Shown one piece after another: positions 28,210-36,714 of a DNA stretch of 64,000 nucleotides (the first letter of the stretch is position 1; the number at the start of each line of letters is the position of its first letter). Made by a program: the position numbers and the translations under genes. The DNA is from Vibrio penaeicida (lineage in GTDB: Bacteria > Pseudomonadota > Gammaproteobacteria > Enterobacterales > Vibrionaceae): the NCBI RefSeq assembly GCF_019977755.1, contig NZ_AP025145.1, positions 62,001 through 126,000 of the forward strand, in the 5' to 3' direction. A model generated the notes under the pieces. The model was not told the origin of the DNA. It saw only the letters and a program-made list of their open reading frames with translations, and ran no database searches.

Positions 28210-28872
28210 ATGTCGAAAAAATTATTGCCGATCCCTTTGGTTCTTCTGATCCCTATTGTGCTTTTGGTCGTTGTTATTGTTGCTGCTGTTTATCGGTTTA
28301 GCCTAACGGACGAGGAGATTTATGCAAAACAAGGGGTAACCGTAAAATCTGAGCAAACGGGTGAAACAGACCAAGTCATGCTCAAGCTATTTGCACTTAA
28401 AGATGCACAGCCTTGGTTGGTGAGTGTGCCTGAAAGCTTGTCGAAAGCGCAGTTAACTCAAGTAGTCGGTGACCCAGAAAATGCGAGAGCAAAAGGGTTT
28501 TACTCGGTCGATGGTCAGCGTGGTGAGGTGATATTGAACTTCCTTGAAATTACCCCTCTGAACTATGGCGAACCATCAGAAGCTATGACTTTTGTAGCCC
28601 CTTACGTGGTGACGACTCAAGGTACGGGTGTTTTCCATTATTTGGGGTTATTTCGCTTAGTGTACGACAAAAAAGTCGTAGAGCAATTGGATTACACCTT
28701 CATTGCGGATCGCGCGCAGAACGTCGATGTCGCGACGGATGAACCTTTTGACGTGAGTGAATCCGTCGTGGTTCGTTATTTAGCTCATTCCGCATCACAG
28801 CCACTCTCTGAAACGCCGAGTGACCAAATAGAAAAACTCATCAAAGTGAAACCGACACGGTTCATCAAATAA
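28210..28872 (+). CDS. Hypothetical protein with N-terminal membrane anchor
   Basis: About 220 residues from ATG 28210 (a TTG at 28189 would add seven). Positions 5-30 form one long hydrophobic segment (LLPIPLVLLIPIVLLVVVIV), so the rest is probably periplasmic and single-pass anchored. No family was recognised. The soluble part is mixed alpha/beta with no Cys pairs or obvious catalytic motif. It ends at a strong bidirectional terminator shared with the S33 peptidase gene. Confidence 0.75.
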   Translation: MSKKLLPIPLVLLIPIVLLVVVIVAAVYRFSLTDEEIYAKQGVTVKSEQTGETDQVMLKLFALKDAQPWLVSVPESLSKAQLTQVVGDPENARAKGFYSVDGQRGEVILNFLEITPLNYGEPSEAMTFVAPYVVTTQGTGVFHYLGLFRLVYDKKVVEQLDYTFIADRAQNVDVATDEPFDVSESVVVRYLAHSASQPLSETPSDQIEKLIKVKPTRFIK

Positions 28873-28898
28873 AAAAACCTCCCAGCCGGGAGGTTTTT
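28873..28898. terminator. Bidirectional rho-independent terminator
   Basis: An 11-bp perfect stem (28873-28883 with 28888-28898) has a 4-base loop and is flanked by A and T runs. It separates two convergent genes. Confidence 0.95.
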
Positions 28899-28902
28899 CA
28901 TT

Positions 28903-30210
28903 TTAGCTGCTCGAAGTAGACGAAGGTAAGTGAGCGATTGCGTCGGTCATATCAATCAGCTTATCGAGAATACGTTCACCATCAACGCCGATGCCGTTGT
29001 GTTCGTATTCGTTGGTGATCCACGCTTTGCTGTTTGGAATGCCTGCCAGAGTCTCTCGGCTGTAATCCATTTCGACGTACATGTCGTCTGCGTACACAGC
29101 GCATGCGACTGGCACAGAATTACTCGCCAGTTTTTCTACATCGTACAGGCTGCCCCAGCTTGTTTTCTCTGCCAACAAATCTGCGGCTTGTTTGAGTGGC
29201 TGTAAACCTTGGAATTGGTCGAACATCCATGGGTACACCATTTCACCGGTAAACAAGAATGGTTTGCCCGTGTTGTAGTGGAACTCAGGGTATTCATCTC
29301 TCACACGATGTGCCGACCAAGAAGAGGCTTCATTTTGGTTGTAGATGGATTCATGCAACAAAGCGTAAATCGGGTTAGTGTGGAAAACCTGTTCTTGAAG
29401 CATGGCATTCAAAAAGCCAAAGCTCAGTGTTTCTTCGCCATTTACCGTGACAAAAGCATTTTCCAGTAAGTAATACATTGGCGTGTTAGCACCGCTTCGG
29501 CCAAGGTTGGCGCCAATTAACTGGAATTGTTCTACTGAGAATGTCTGACCATTTGGCAAGATCACATCATTGTTTAGAATGAAGTCTGCGATTTTCTGGC
29601 ATTGAGCCTGCGCTGCTGGAAACTGCGCAAAGAACGCATTGTTTTTTTCGGTTACACGTTTGTATGTTGCACGATAAACATCGTCGGCGTGACGAACTAG
29701 TGAAGGAACGCCACCAGTTATTAGAGAACGTTCTAGTTTTTCTGGAAACATAGACAGATAGGTCAGAGAGCAGAAGCCGCCAAAACTTTGCCCAAGAATA
29801 CTCCAGCGCTCAACACCAAATTGCTCACGAATCGCTTCAGCATCACGAACGATGTTGTCTGCTCTGAAATGGCTTAGATATTGTGCTTGCTGATCTGGAC
29901 TTTGACCTTCTAAGGTTTGAAACGTAATGACGCTGCTATTGCCAGTGCCGCGTTGGTCTAGCAGTAAAACACGAAATTGCTGAAGTGCGCGCTTCACCCA
30001 ACCTGAACTGCCATCAACCCTTGGTGAGGCAAAGCCAGGACCACCTTGAAAATACACCAACCACGGCAGCGATTCGCTGTCTTTATTGATGTCGACCAGT
30101 TCTCTGGCAAAAACGGAAATAGTGTCGCCATTGGGCTGTTGATAGTCTAATGGCAACTCAAAGGTGTGAGGACGAAAACGGACTTGTCCTTCAATAAATT
30201 CTGATCGCAC
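28903..30210 (-). CDS. S33 family proline iminopeptidase-like alpha/beta hydrolase
   Basis: A 435-residue protein starting at GTG 30210, which has GGAGAAGAAA directly upstream. The oxyanion segment YFQGGPGFASP, the DQRGTGNSS motif and the nucleophile elbow GQSFGGFCSLTY are those of proline iminopeptidases and tricorn-interacting factor-like enzymes. No signal peptide is seen, so it is cytoplasmic. It would release N-terminal proline or other residues from short peptides. The length (435) fits the larger aminopeptidase subgroup. It stands alone on its strand and converges on the anchored hypothetical gene. Confidence 0.88.
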   Translation of the reverse strand: MRSEFIEGQVRFRPHTFELPLDYQQPNGDTISVFARELVDINKDSESLPWLVYFQGGPGFASPRVDGSSGWVKRALQQFRVLLLDQRGTGNSSVITFQTLEGQSPDQQAQYLSHFRADNIVRDAEAIREQFGVERWSILGQSFGGFCSLTYLSMFPEKLERSLITGGVPSLVRHADDVYRATYKRVTEKNNAFFAQFPAAQAQCQKIADFILNNDVILPNGQTFSVEQFQLIGANLGRSGANTPMYYLLENAFVTVNGEETLSFGFLNAMLQEQVFHTNPIYALLHESIYNQNEASSWSAHRVRDEYPEFHYNTGKPFLFTGEMVYPWMFDQFQGLQPLKQAADLLAEKTSWGSLYDVEKLASNSVPVACAVYADDMYVEMDYSRETLAGIPNSKAWITNEYEHNGIGVDGERILDKLIDMTDAIAHLPSSTSSS

Positions 30211-30266
30211 TTTCTTCTCCTTCCATATGAAAGCAAGCAGAGAGTAGCAAAATTTATACGAGCTTG

Positions 30267-30695
30267 TTAGAAGCCGTTCAATCCTAGTGCGATGAACAAT
30301 CCTAGATTTGCAATAAAACCAATCATATAGAAATAACTGCGTGGGCTAGGGTTACGTTCTGTTGCAATTACGTAGTACAGCACCATGTGAATTAGGCGCG
30401 CGATGGCGTAAATCCAAACGAAAACTGCCAGTGTTGTTGAAGACATACCGGCGAAGATTCCCAAGATAGCAGGGAGAACAAATACAGCGACGTTATCGAG
30501 TGAGTTTTGATGGGTGCGATGGCTTCGAAATACAAAGGATTCGTGGCTCAGTTGGCTGTCTACAATTCCAGGGACATAGTGTGATTGTTTGCGATGAGCA
30601 ACAGAAGCAACAATGGCTTGAACTAATACAGTGAATAGAATCAACCACAAGCCCCATAGTGTGAAAGAGTACTGGGAAAAAAGTTCAGCAAACAT
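30267..30695 (-). CDS. MAPEG family membrane protein
   Basis: A 142-residue protein with four hydrophobic segments. The pattern fits MAPEG (membrane-associated eicosanoid/glutathione metabolism) proteins: FRSHRTHQNSLDNVAVFVLP in the first cytoplasmic loop, then ARLIHMVLYYV. Bacterial members are often glutathione-dependent transferases or of unknown function. GAGGATCTT precedes the ATG. The upstream region carries three ATTGTGCGCAAT-like sites and a 14-bp direct repeat, so the gene may be tightly regulated. Confidence 0.87.
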   Translation of the reverse strand: MFAELFSQYSFTLWGLWLILFTVLVQAIVASVAHRKQSHYVPGIVDSQLSHESFVFRSHRTHQNSLDNVAVFVLPAILGIFAGMSSTTLAVFVWIYAIARLIHMVLYYVIATERNPSPRSYFYMIGFIANLGLFIALGLNGF

Positions 30696-30706
30696 AAGAT
30701 CCTCGA

Positions 30707-30809
30707 TATTTTGAATTTAGGCGGTATTTTGAATTTAGATTGTGCGCAATGTTTATTTTGTAAGCATATTAATTGTGCTCAACTAAAAAGTAAATAGATT
30801 GTGCGCAAT
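30707..30809. promoter_or_regulatory. Upstream repeats of the MAPEG gene: direct repeat plus three operator-like sites
   Basis: A 14-bp direct repeat (TATTTTGAATTTAG at 30707-30720 and 30725-30738) adjoins three ATTGTGC-type sites: 30739-30750 ATTGTGCGCAAT, 30772-30783 ATTGTGCTCAAC and 30798-30809 ATTGTGCGCAAT. The last and first are identical. The spacing and dyad character suggest binding by a dimeric repressor. Confidence 0.6.
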
Positions 30810-30888
30810 TTAAATTGGTGTCCTTCCAGTACTACGAATAAATAACCGATGCCGTTCACTAGGGCGGGATGATCTTCCGAAGAATAGT

Positions 30889-30918
30889 ACAAAAAAAGCC
30901 GCTACAAGAGCGGCTTAG
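30889..30918 (-). terminator. Rho-independent terminator of the lipoprotein gene
   Basis: An 8-bp perfect stem (30896-30903 with 30909-30916) and a 5-base loop are followed on the minus strand by a run of seven T. It lies 21 bp past the lipoprotein stop. Confidence 0.85.
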
Positions 30919-30938
30919 AGAGAAATCAATTAGGGGAA

Positions 30939-31250
30939 TTATTTGCAGAGTTTTTCTGACATGGTGTGCATGTAGACTTCTCTGTCTTCGTTGTTGTTTG
31001 CTACTTTGATCGCATCATTGATTTGATCGTTAGTGAAGCCGAAACGCTGTCCAACACTGAATACCATTGCAGGGCTGTCGTTATAAACGTGCATGTACAT
31101 TTCATCCAGCGCGGTTTCGCATTTGTTTTCTTCAGCAAATGGAATGCCTGCGATGCTGTCCATTGTTGGAATAATAGAGTCTTCTGGATTCGTTGATACA
31201 CAACCAGACATTGCAGAAGCGACAAGTAGAACGGAAAAGAACTTTTTCAT
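30939..31250 (-). CDS. Small putative lipoprotein
   Basis: A 103-residue protein. The N-terminus has a lipobox (SAMSGCVST), so Cys17 is the likely lipidated residue after a short signal peptide. The mature part is about 86 residues, acidic, with no family recognised; two further cysteines (in NKCETAL and near the C-terminus, EKLCK) might form a disulfide. Its ATG overlaps the stop of the upstream 99-aa gene (ATGA), with AGGATATTACGTC before it. The pair is one transcriptional unit ending at a strong terminator. Confidence 0.8.
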   Translation of the reverse strand: MKKFFSVLLVASAMSGCVSTNPEDSIIPTMDSIAGIPFAEENKCETALDEMYMHVYNDSPAMVFSVGQRFGFTNDQINDAIKVANNNEDREVYMHTMSEKLCK

Positions 31251-31546
31251 GACGTAATATCCTCAAAATGAAATGTGTTGTTCCTTTTTGTGCCGCGTTC
31301 CTTGAGCACTAGAACACCTTTAGAAAATGAAAATGCCAGCTTGTGCGAGCAATAATCATAAACGTGCGAGACCAGATCTTCTTTGTGATGAATGATGGTT
31401 TGCGCTATGCCCATAATCGCCTGCATTTCACTTACGCTGGTACAACCTACAGTGAGATCTTGCTGAATCAACTCTGAGCGTTGCATATTACTGTCTGTAT
31501 TAAGCGCGCCGTTTTGAGAAACGTAATTCGAAAATGTTGATGACAT
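31247..31546 (-). CDS. Hypothetical 99-aa protein, coupled to lipoprotein gene
   Basis: A 99-residue predicted cytoplasmic protein with no signal peptide or membrane segment and no family recognised. It has a central helical region (EMQAIMGIAQTIIHHKEDLV) and a cysteine-containing segment (YDYCSHKLAF). Its stop is interleaved with the start of the lipoprotein gene. TTTTAGGTT lies about six bases before the ATG. The overlapping arrangement makes a joint role with the lipoprotein plausible but nothing more specific. Confidence 0.65.
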   Translation of the reverse strand: MSSTFSNYVSQNGALNTDSNMQRSELIQQDLTVGCTSVSEMQAIMGIAQTIIHHKEDLVSHVYDYCSHKLAFSFSKGVLVLKERGTKRNNTFHFEDITS

Positions 31547-31726
31547 AAATAACCTAAAACTTCATCACAATGCGATAAATATCACATATCTTAGTCATTG
31601 ATGGCGCGCATGCTAACACGCTGAAATATTAAACAGTGTAAGCGTTTGTAAGGAGATAAGAGCAGCCCACTTTAGGTTAGCTTAAGGTAAAGTTTGTGAA
31701 CATGATGCCGGACGCAGGAGAACGTA

Positions 31727-32131
31727 ATGAATCAGGATGTGAGTAAAGTTTTTGAACATTACCCCGAAGCCATTCGACAGCGACTTATGCAGGTAAGAGC
31801 TTTGCTGTATGACGTAGCAGCAGAGGAAAACTTGGGGGAAATAGAAGAAACCCTGAAATGGGGAGAACCAAGCTATCTTTCTCGACATGGCAGTACCGTA
31901 AGGCTGGGTTGGAAACAGAGCGAACCAGAGCTTTATTGTGTTTACTTTCATTGCCAAACCAAACTAGTTGAAACATTTAGAGAGCTATATGGTGATGAAA
32001 TGACTTATCAGGGCAATCGCGCCATTGAATTTCACATAGATAAGCCACTCGCAGAACACCCACTGAAGCATTGCTTATACCTTGCACTAAATTACCATAA
32101 ACTCAAAAACAAACCTTTGTTAGGAGCCTGA
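31727..32131 (+). CDS. DUF1801 domain protein
   Basis: A 134-residue cytoplasmic protein with the DUF1801 (YdhG-like) pattern: YPEAIRQRLMQVRALLYDVA near the start, LKWGEPSYL in the middle, and the long C-terminal helix. These proteins are small and of unknown biochemical function. CAGGAGAACGTA precedes the ATG. The next gene starts 7 bp downstream, so the two are cotranscribed. Confidence 0.82.
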   Translation: MNQDVSKVFEHYPEAIRQRLMQVRALLYDVAAEENLGEIEETLKWGEPSYLSRHGSTVRLGWKQSEPELYCVYFHCQTKLVETFRELYGDEMTYQGNRAIEFHIDKPLAEHPLKHCLYLALNYHKLKNKPLLGA

Positions 32132-32138
32132 TAGCCCC

Positions 32139-32582
32139 ATGAATAATGTTTTAATGGCTGCGGCTATTATGAGCTTCTTTGCCGCGTTCTTGCATGGTTG
32201 CATAGTACTCGGTGGACCAGAATGGTATCGATTTTTTGGTGCTGGAGAAGGTATGGCTCAAATGGCAGAACAAGGTCGATGGTATCCGCACATTGTGACG
32301 GCTGGTATCGCAACGGTATTAGCCATTTGGGGAGTATATGCGTTGTCGGCAGCTGGATTTATCATTCCACTACCACTAACGAAATGGGTGTTGGTTGGTA
32401 TTACAACGGTTTATTTAGCCCGAGGTATTTTTGGCATTGTTGCGATTAACATGGTCAATCACCCGTATTTAATTGAGCTACGTGAACAACAAACCTTTAT
32501 GTGGGTGAGTTCGCTTATTTGCACTGTGGTAGGGTTGACGCACGCTGTAGGTCTTTATCAAGTGTGGTCGAAGCTTAATTAG
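32139..32582 (+). CDS. Small integral membrane protein
   Basis: A 147-residue protein with four hydrophobic segments and an extracytoplasmic loop containing GPEWYRFFGAGEGMAQMAEQ. No enzymatic motif is visible, and I do not recognise a named family. It follows the DUF1801 gene by 7 bp. TAGGAG lies about 12 bases before the ATG, a rather long spacing, so translation may depend on the upstream gene. Function unknown. Confidence 0.75.
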   Translation: MNNVLMAAAIMSFFAAFLHGCIVLGGPEWYRFFGAGEGMAQMAEQGRWYPHIVTAGIATVLAIWGVYALSAAGFIIPLPLTKWVLVGITTVYLARGIFGIVAINMVNHPYLIELREQQTFMWVSSLICTVVGLTHAVGLYQVWSKLN

Positions 32583-32719
32583 TTTGGATAGAAAAACGGT
32601 GAGCTGTCCTATTTTTAAGAATTGGCTTCTTTTTTAGATATTTCTTATAGATGCACTCGCCAGCGAAATGAGGCAAGGATAAATTGGATTGGAAATACCC
32701 AAGTGACAAGGAGTGTCAT

Positions 32720-33115
32720 ATGAAATCTTTTTCAGGTGAATTCCACATTACAGCGTGGGATGAAAGCACCTATGTACAACGCGAGGGCGGATTTAAGCAA
32801 TCGCTGGCCACGGTCACCCAAAATTATCGAGGTGGTATTGAAGGTGCCGGTGAGATTCAGTATCTCATGTGCCACCAAACTGCTGATCATGCTGTGTTTG
32901 TGGGTTATGAAATTATCACCGGAACCATTGATGGTAAAGCGGGTTGCATGGTGGTTCAACACAACGGGAAGTTTGAAAAAGGCGTGGCCAGCAGCCAAAT
33001 GGTTGTTGTGCGCGACTCTGGCACCGGTGAGCTAAAAGGGGTAGAAGGTAACGGGCACTTTCATGCGGAAGAGTCGGGCAAAGCGCTATATCAATTTACG
33101 TTGAAGTTTAATTGA
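32720..33115 (+). CDS. DUF3224 domain protein
   Basis: About 131 residues from ATG 32720, which has AAGGAG at a good distance; a longer frame from 32684 lacks such a site. The repeated beta-strand pattern (FSGEFHITAWDEST, YRGGIEGAGEIQYLMC, AVFVGYEIITGTIDGKAG, GNGHF) matches DUF3224, an allene oxide cyclase-like barrel of unknown function. The gene is preceded by an ATACCCAAGTGAC stretch resembling the dispersed repeat. It is monocistronic. Confidence 0.82.
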   Translation: MKSFSGEFHITAWDESTYVQREGGFKQSLATVTQNYRGGIEGAGEIQYLMCHQTADHAVFVGYEIITGTIDGKAGCMVVQHNGKFEKGVASSQMVVVRDSGTGELKGVEGNGHFHAEESGKALYQFTLKFN

Positions 33116-33330
33116 ATCTTGAGCTGCATTACGATCCCCTGCCAGTATTTATTGATCCTACTTTTTCCATACGGCGGTAATCATACTGCTTGGAGACACG
33201 CTTTTGACTTCTTTTTCTTGAGTTTATTGCCAAAATGGTTTGATGTTAGCTATTGGACGTTCAATGAATAGCGCCTAGAATGATCTATACTTGTTCCGAC
33301 AACAAAGGCGCACGACAGTAGTGATAACGC

Positions 33331-34353
33331 ATGAGTAAAAAAGACATTCAAAAAGCATCTGAGAACCTGAAAAAAGCCGTTCCTTTGATGATCAAAAATC
33401 AAGTTCCTACTACACCGACTAACTATGCCTTGTGGTATACGTATGTTGATAATTCCTTGCCTGAACTAAACAAAGAGCTGGATCAAGTGGTGTCGGACTG
33501 TGGGCTTTGCCCGCCAGCGACGGGGGAAGCGTTATACAGAAACTACGTTGCCAGCAAGCAAGAAACCGATGTGCAACAACTTCGCACAAGTTTAGAAAAA
33601 CTCATCACCGAAGTGTCTCATTCCATGAATGACACCTTAGCCAACACCAGTACCTTCCAAAAGCAGATGGACAGAAGTTTTGATAATCTTTCAAGGGTGG
33701 AAGATGAGGGTTTGTCGTTTGAAGAAGTCATGGGATTGGTGCGAAATCTGATTACGGAATCAAAAGACATTCGCTCAACAACACAGTTTTTGAATAGTCA
33801 GCTCAACGTCGCAAGCAAAGAAATTGGTGAGCTCAAATCTCAGCTTGCCGAATTCCAACAAGATGCGCTTTATGACGGTTTGACCAACTTATTGAATCGC
33901 CGAGCGTTTGATAAAGATCTTTCTACTTTTTGTCGTAATAACAGCGCATTCAGTTTGATCATACTCGATATAGACCATTTCAAATCTTTTAATGACCAGT
34001 ATGGGCATGTCTTTGGCGATGCGGTGATTCGCTCTATCGCTAAACGCTTAAGAGGATCGTGTCGAGAAGGCATTGCAGCTTATCGTTACGGTGGTGAAGA
34101 GTTCGCATTTATCGTCCCAGATAAGAAGCTAAGATTGGCAATACGTTTCGCAGAATCAGTACGATCCAGCTTCGAGAAAATTAGTGTGAAAGACAAACGC
34201 AGCGGTCAGCAGGTGGATAGCATAACTTCTTCATTTGGTGTGGCTGAATTCCAAGAAGGCGAGTCGCCAGATTGCTTGATAGAGCGCGCAGACACTCAGC
34301 TGTATGAAGCGAAGCGATTAGGGCGGAATAGAGTGATGCCTATACCCAAGTAG
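33331..34353 (+). CDS. Cytoplasmic diguanylate cyclase (GGDEF)
   Basis: A 340-residue protein. About 170 N-terminal residues are helical and predicted coiled-coil (for example SDCGLCPPATGEALYRNYVA, QQLRTSLEKLI), and a GGDEF domain follows from about 180. The active site YRYGGEEFAF is intact at about residue 254, with DIDHFKSFND upstream. The product-binding I-site (RxxD five residues before the motif) is not conserved: the Asp is replaced, giving REGI. The enzyme is therefore probably active but not feedback inhibited in the usual way. The stop codon overlaps a copy of the TATACCCAAGTA repeat. Confidence 0.88.
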   Translation: MSKKDIQKASENLKKAVPLMIKNQVPTTPTNYALWYTYVDNSLPELNKELDQVVSDCGLCPPATGEALYRNYVASKQETDVQQLRTSLEKLITEVSHSMNDTLANTSTFQKQMDRSFDNLSRVEDEGLSFEEVMGLVRNLITESKDIRSTTQFLNSQLNVASKEIGELKSQLAEFQQDALYDGLTNLLNRRAFDKDLSTFCRNNSAFSLIILDIDHFKSFNDQYGHVFGDAVIRSIAKRLRGSCREGIAAYRYGGEEFAFIVPDKKLRLAIRFAESVRSSFEKISVKDKRSGQQVDSITSSFGVAEFQEGESPDCLIERADTQLYEAKRLGRNRVMPIPK

Positions 34354-34393
34354 GGATTGTTTCCAAACTTAAATAGATAAATATCGTTTTTCT

Positions 34394-34423
34394 AAACACT
34401 CGCCGTAATGCGAGTGTTTTTTT
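34394..34423 (+). terminator. Rho-independent terminator after the diguanylate cyclase gene
   Basis: A 10-bp perfect stem (34394-34403 with 34410-34419) with a 6-base loop is followed by a T run. It lies 40 bp after the stop. Confidence 0.92.
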
Positions 34424-34635
34424 ATACGTTATGTAATGACACCACGCGATAGCATCATCGTAATCTATGTCATGCCACTGAGTAAAAAGGAAAAGTGATA
34501 AAAAATCTTGCTTGAGAGAAATTAATCGTTGAAGTTCGTATTTTTAGCAGATAAGTTAACACTATTAAGGATTATGTAACAAAGTGTGCTGTGCCGTTCT
34601 GCAGTATAAATAAGAAAAAGACAGGAAGATGTAGT

Positions 34636-35688
34636 ATGTACCAAACCGACGACGTTCGAATTAATAAAGTCAAAGAATTGCTGCCCCCCGTAGCGGTGTT
34701 AGAGAAGTATCCGACCACAGAAGTTGCATCTTCAACCACTTTTGAAGCGCGTACGGCGATTCACAACATTTTAGAAGATAAAGACGACAGACTATTAGTG
34801 ATCATTGGTCCGTGTTCTATTCATGATACCGAAGCAGCGTTGGAATATGGCAAACGCCTAAAAACACTGCGTGATGAACTTAAAGGCAATCTTGAAATTG
34901 TCATGCGTGTTTATTTCGAAAAACCGCGTACCACGGTTGGCTGGAAAGGTTTGATCAACGACCCATACCTAAATGACACGTTCAAATTGAATGATGGATT
35001 GCGTATCGGTCGCAAGCTTCTGTTGGATCTAACGGATATGGGTATGCCGACGGCGAGTGAATTCCTAGACATGATCACGCCGCAATACGTGGCGGATTTA
35101 ATCAGTTGGGGCGCGATTGGTGCTCGTACAACCGAATCTCAGGTTCACCGTGAGCTGTCTTCTGGTCTTTCATGTCCTGTTGGGTTTAAGAACGGAACAG
35201 ACGGCAACATTAAGATTGCATCAGACGCCATTCGAAGCGCAAGCGCATCCCACCACTTTTTATCGGTGACTAAGTACGGTCATTCAGCCATTGTGGAAAC
35301 AGCGGGTAACCCTGATTGCCACATCATTCTACGAGGCGGTAAAGAGCCAAACTACAGTGCAGAACACGTTGCAAAAATTAAAGATGAGTTAGCAGCTTCT
35401 GGCTTACCTCAAAAAGTGATGATTGATTTCAGCCACGCGAACAGTTCTAAACAATATCAGCGCCAAATGAACGTAGCCGACGATGTTTGCGCTCAAGTTG
35501 CTGGTGGTGAACAGGCGGTGTTTGGTGTCATGATTGAGTCGCACCTTGTTGAAGGTCGCCAAGATTTGGTTGATGGCAAAGCGGCAACCTACGGTCAATC
35601 TATCACGGATGCATGCATTGGCTGGGACGATACAGAAAAAGTGTTACGCCAACTTGCTGACGCAGTGGAAGCACGTCGCAACACATAA
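34636..35688 (+). CDS. aroG: 3-deoxy-7-phosphoheptulonate synthase, AroG type
   Basis: A 350-residue class I DAHP synthase from ATG 34636, which has AGGAAG upstream; an ATG-like start at 34591 is not supported. Near-identical AroG blocks are present: VRINKVKELLPPVAVLEKYP, IIGPCSIHD, FEKPRTTVGWKGLI, GARTTESQVHREL and KVMIDFSHANSSKQ. It joins phosphoenolpyruvate and erythrose-4-phosphate, the first step of the shikimate pathway. The AroG branch is usually phenylalanine-inhibited. No TyrR or TrpR box was identified upstream. A terminator follows the stop. Confidence 0.96.
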   Translation: MYQTDDVRINKVKELLPPVAVLEKYPTTEVASSTTFEARTAIHNILEDKDDRLLVIIGPCSIHDTEAALEYGKRLKTLRDELKGNLEIVMRVYFEKPRTTVGWKGLINDPYLNDTFKLNDGLRIGRKLLLDLTDMGMPTASEFLDMITPQYVADLISWGAIGARTTESQVHRELSSGLSCPVGFKNGTDGNIKIASDAIRSASASHHFLSVTKYGHSAIVETAGNPDCHIILRGGKEPNYSAEHVAKIKDELAASGLPQKVMIDFSHANSSKQYQRQMNVADDVCAQVAGGEQAVFGVMIESHLVEGRQDLVDGKAATYGQSITDACIGWDDTEKVLRQLADAVEARRNT

Positions 35689-35710
35689 TTACTATTCTAT
35701 ACACATCCAT

Positions 35711-35737
35711 AAGCCAGCAGTTTGCTGGCTTTTTTTG
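35711..35737 (+). terminator. Rho-independent terminator of aroG
   Basis: An 8- to 9-bp stem (35712-35719 with 35723-35730) with a 3-base loop is followed by TTTTTTT, 23 bp after the stop. Confidence 0.92.
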
Positions 35738-35807
35738 TGTCTTTCTAAAATTATTGTGGATACCAATGGCTTGTGCTGTCGCCAACTAACGGGTTTAAAG
35801 CGAGAAA

Positions 35808-36437
35808 TTAACTGGTGTGCTCGAAACTCATATTCACGACATTACTAATAAGTGTTTTGTAACCTTTAAAAGATGTGACTCTTTTGGGCGTAACTTGTAA
35901 GTAGTTTCCAACGATAACTGTGGGAACAGCTCTAATGGACATTTGCTCTGTATTGTTCACATATTCGGCAAGTTGAGTATGTACTTTGGGTGACATCATT
36001 TGTTTTTTAAATTCAACTGGTTCTATGTCTAATTTCTTTGCTACAAATTCAGCCAGTGTATCTACACACTGAGGCGCTTTGTTTTCCCTAAGAGCAATAA
36101 ATAAATGGTGCGTATATTGCGTACCAAGGCCAAGCATTTGCGCCACTGCAAATCCCTTTGTAAACAAAGTATCGGTTTCGTCATTTGAGCTAAATACAGG
36201 GATTTTAGTTAAGCTGACATTTGACGGGAGTTGGCTCGATACTTCGGCATAGATAGGATCCATAGTTGCACAATGACCACATCGAAAACTGAAATAGACT
36301 CGTACGTTATTGTCTTTCTTTATGCCATACTCGGCAACGTTGTAATCCATTCCTTCCTTAAGATCATTAGCGAGTACAGTACTAGAACCACTCACTGCCA
36401 CCAGTAAGATAATCATCGATTTTAGTGTATTAAACAT
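35808..36437 (-). CDS. DsbA-like periplasmic thiol:disulfide oxidoreductase
   Basis: A 209-residue thioredoxin-fold protein. A signal peptide (about residues 1-23, ending VLAN) is followed by the CGHC active site at Cys53-Cys56 in YFSFRCGHCATMD. The cis-proline loop is RAVPTVIVG. The length and inserted helical domain fit DsbA-type oxidases rather than thioredoxins. It probably introduces or shuffles disulfides in exported proteins. CGHC differs from the CPHC of the canonical DsbA, so this is a paralogue, perhaps with dedicated substrates. Its 5' end is monocistronic, facing kdgK. Confidence 0.87.
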   Translation of the reverse strand: MFNTLKSMIILLVAVSGSSTVLANDLKEGMDYNVAEYGIKKDNNVRVYFSFRCGHCATMDPIYAEVSSQLPSNVSLTKIPVFSSNDETDTLFTKGFAVAQMLGLGTQYTHHLFIALRENKAPQCVDTLAEFVAKKLDIEPVEFKKQMMSPKVHTQLAEYVNNTEQMSIRAVPTVIVGNYLQVTPKRVTSFKGYKTLISNVVNMSFEHTS

Positions 36438-36714
36438 TGAATTCGTCTACTCATCTTAAACAATATTTCCGATTATAATTTTGATGTTGGTTTTATGTAA
36501 AATCATTAGTTGAAGTTATTGGGTTATTTCTAAAGCAAATTCGATGCGCTGGAGGAGAGGTTAATGGTGCTCGGGATCAAATTTTAGGACATTTTTCGTA
36601 CCAAAAACGAAACATAGATCTTTGAAATAGTGTTTGTGTATTTTTTTGAATGCTTTTTGGTAATAAAATGAAATGACGGTTTAAAAATTATTTAAAACTT
36701 GTTCTGGAATGGAA

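Noticed and set aside
36590..36700. KdgR box upstream of kdgK
   Set aside because: AATGAAAT-like stretches occur but the required inverted arm was not found.
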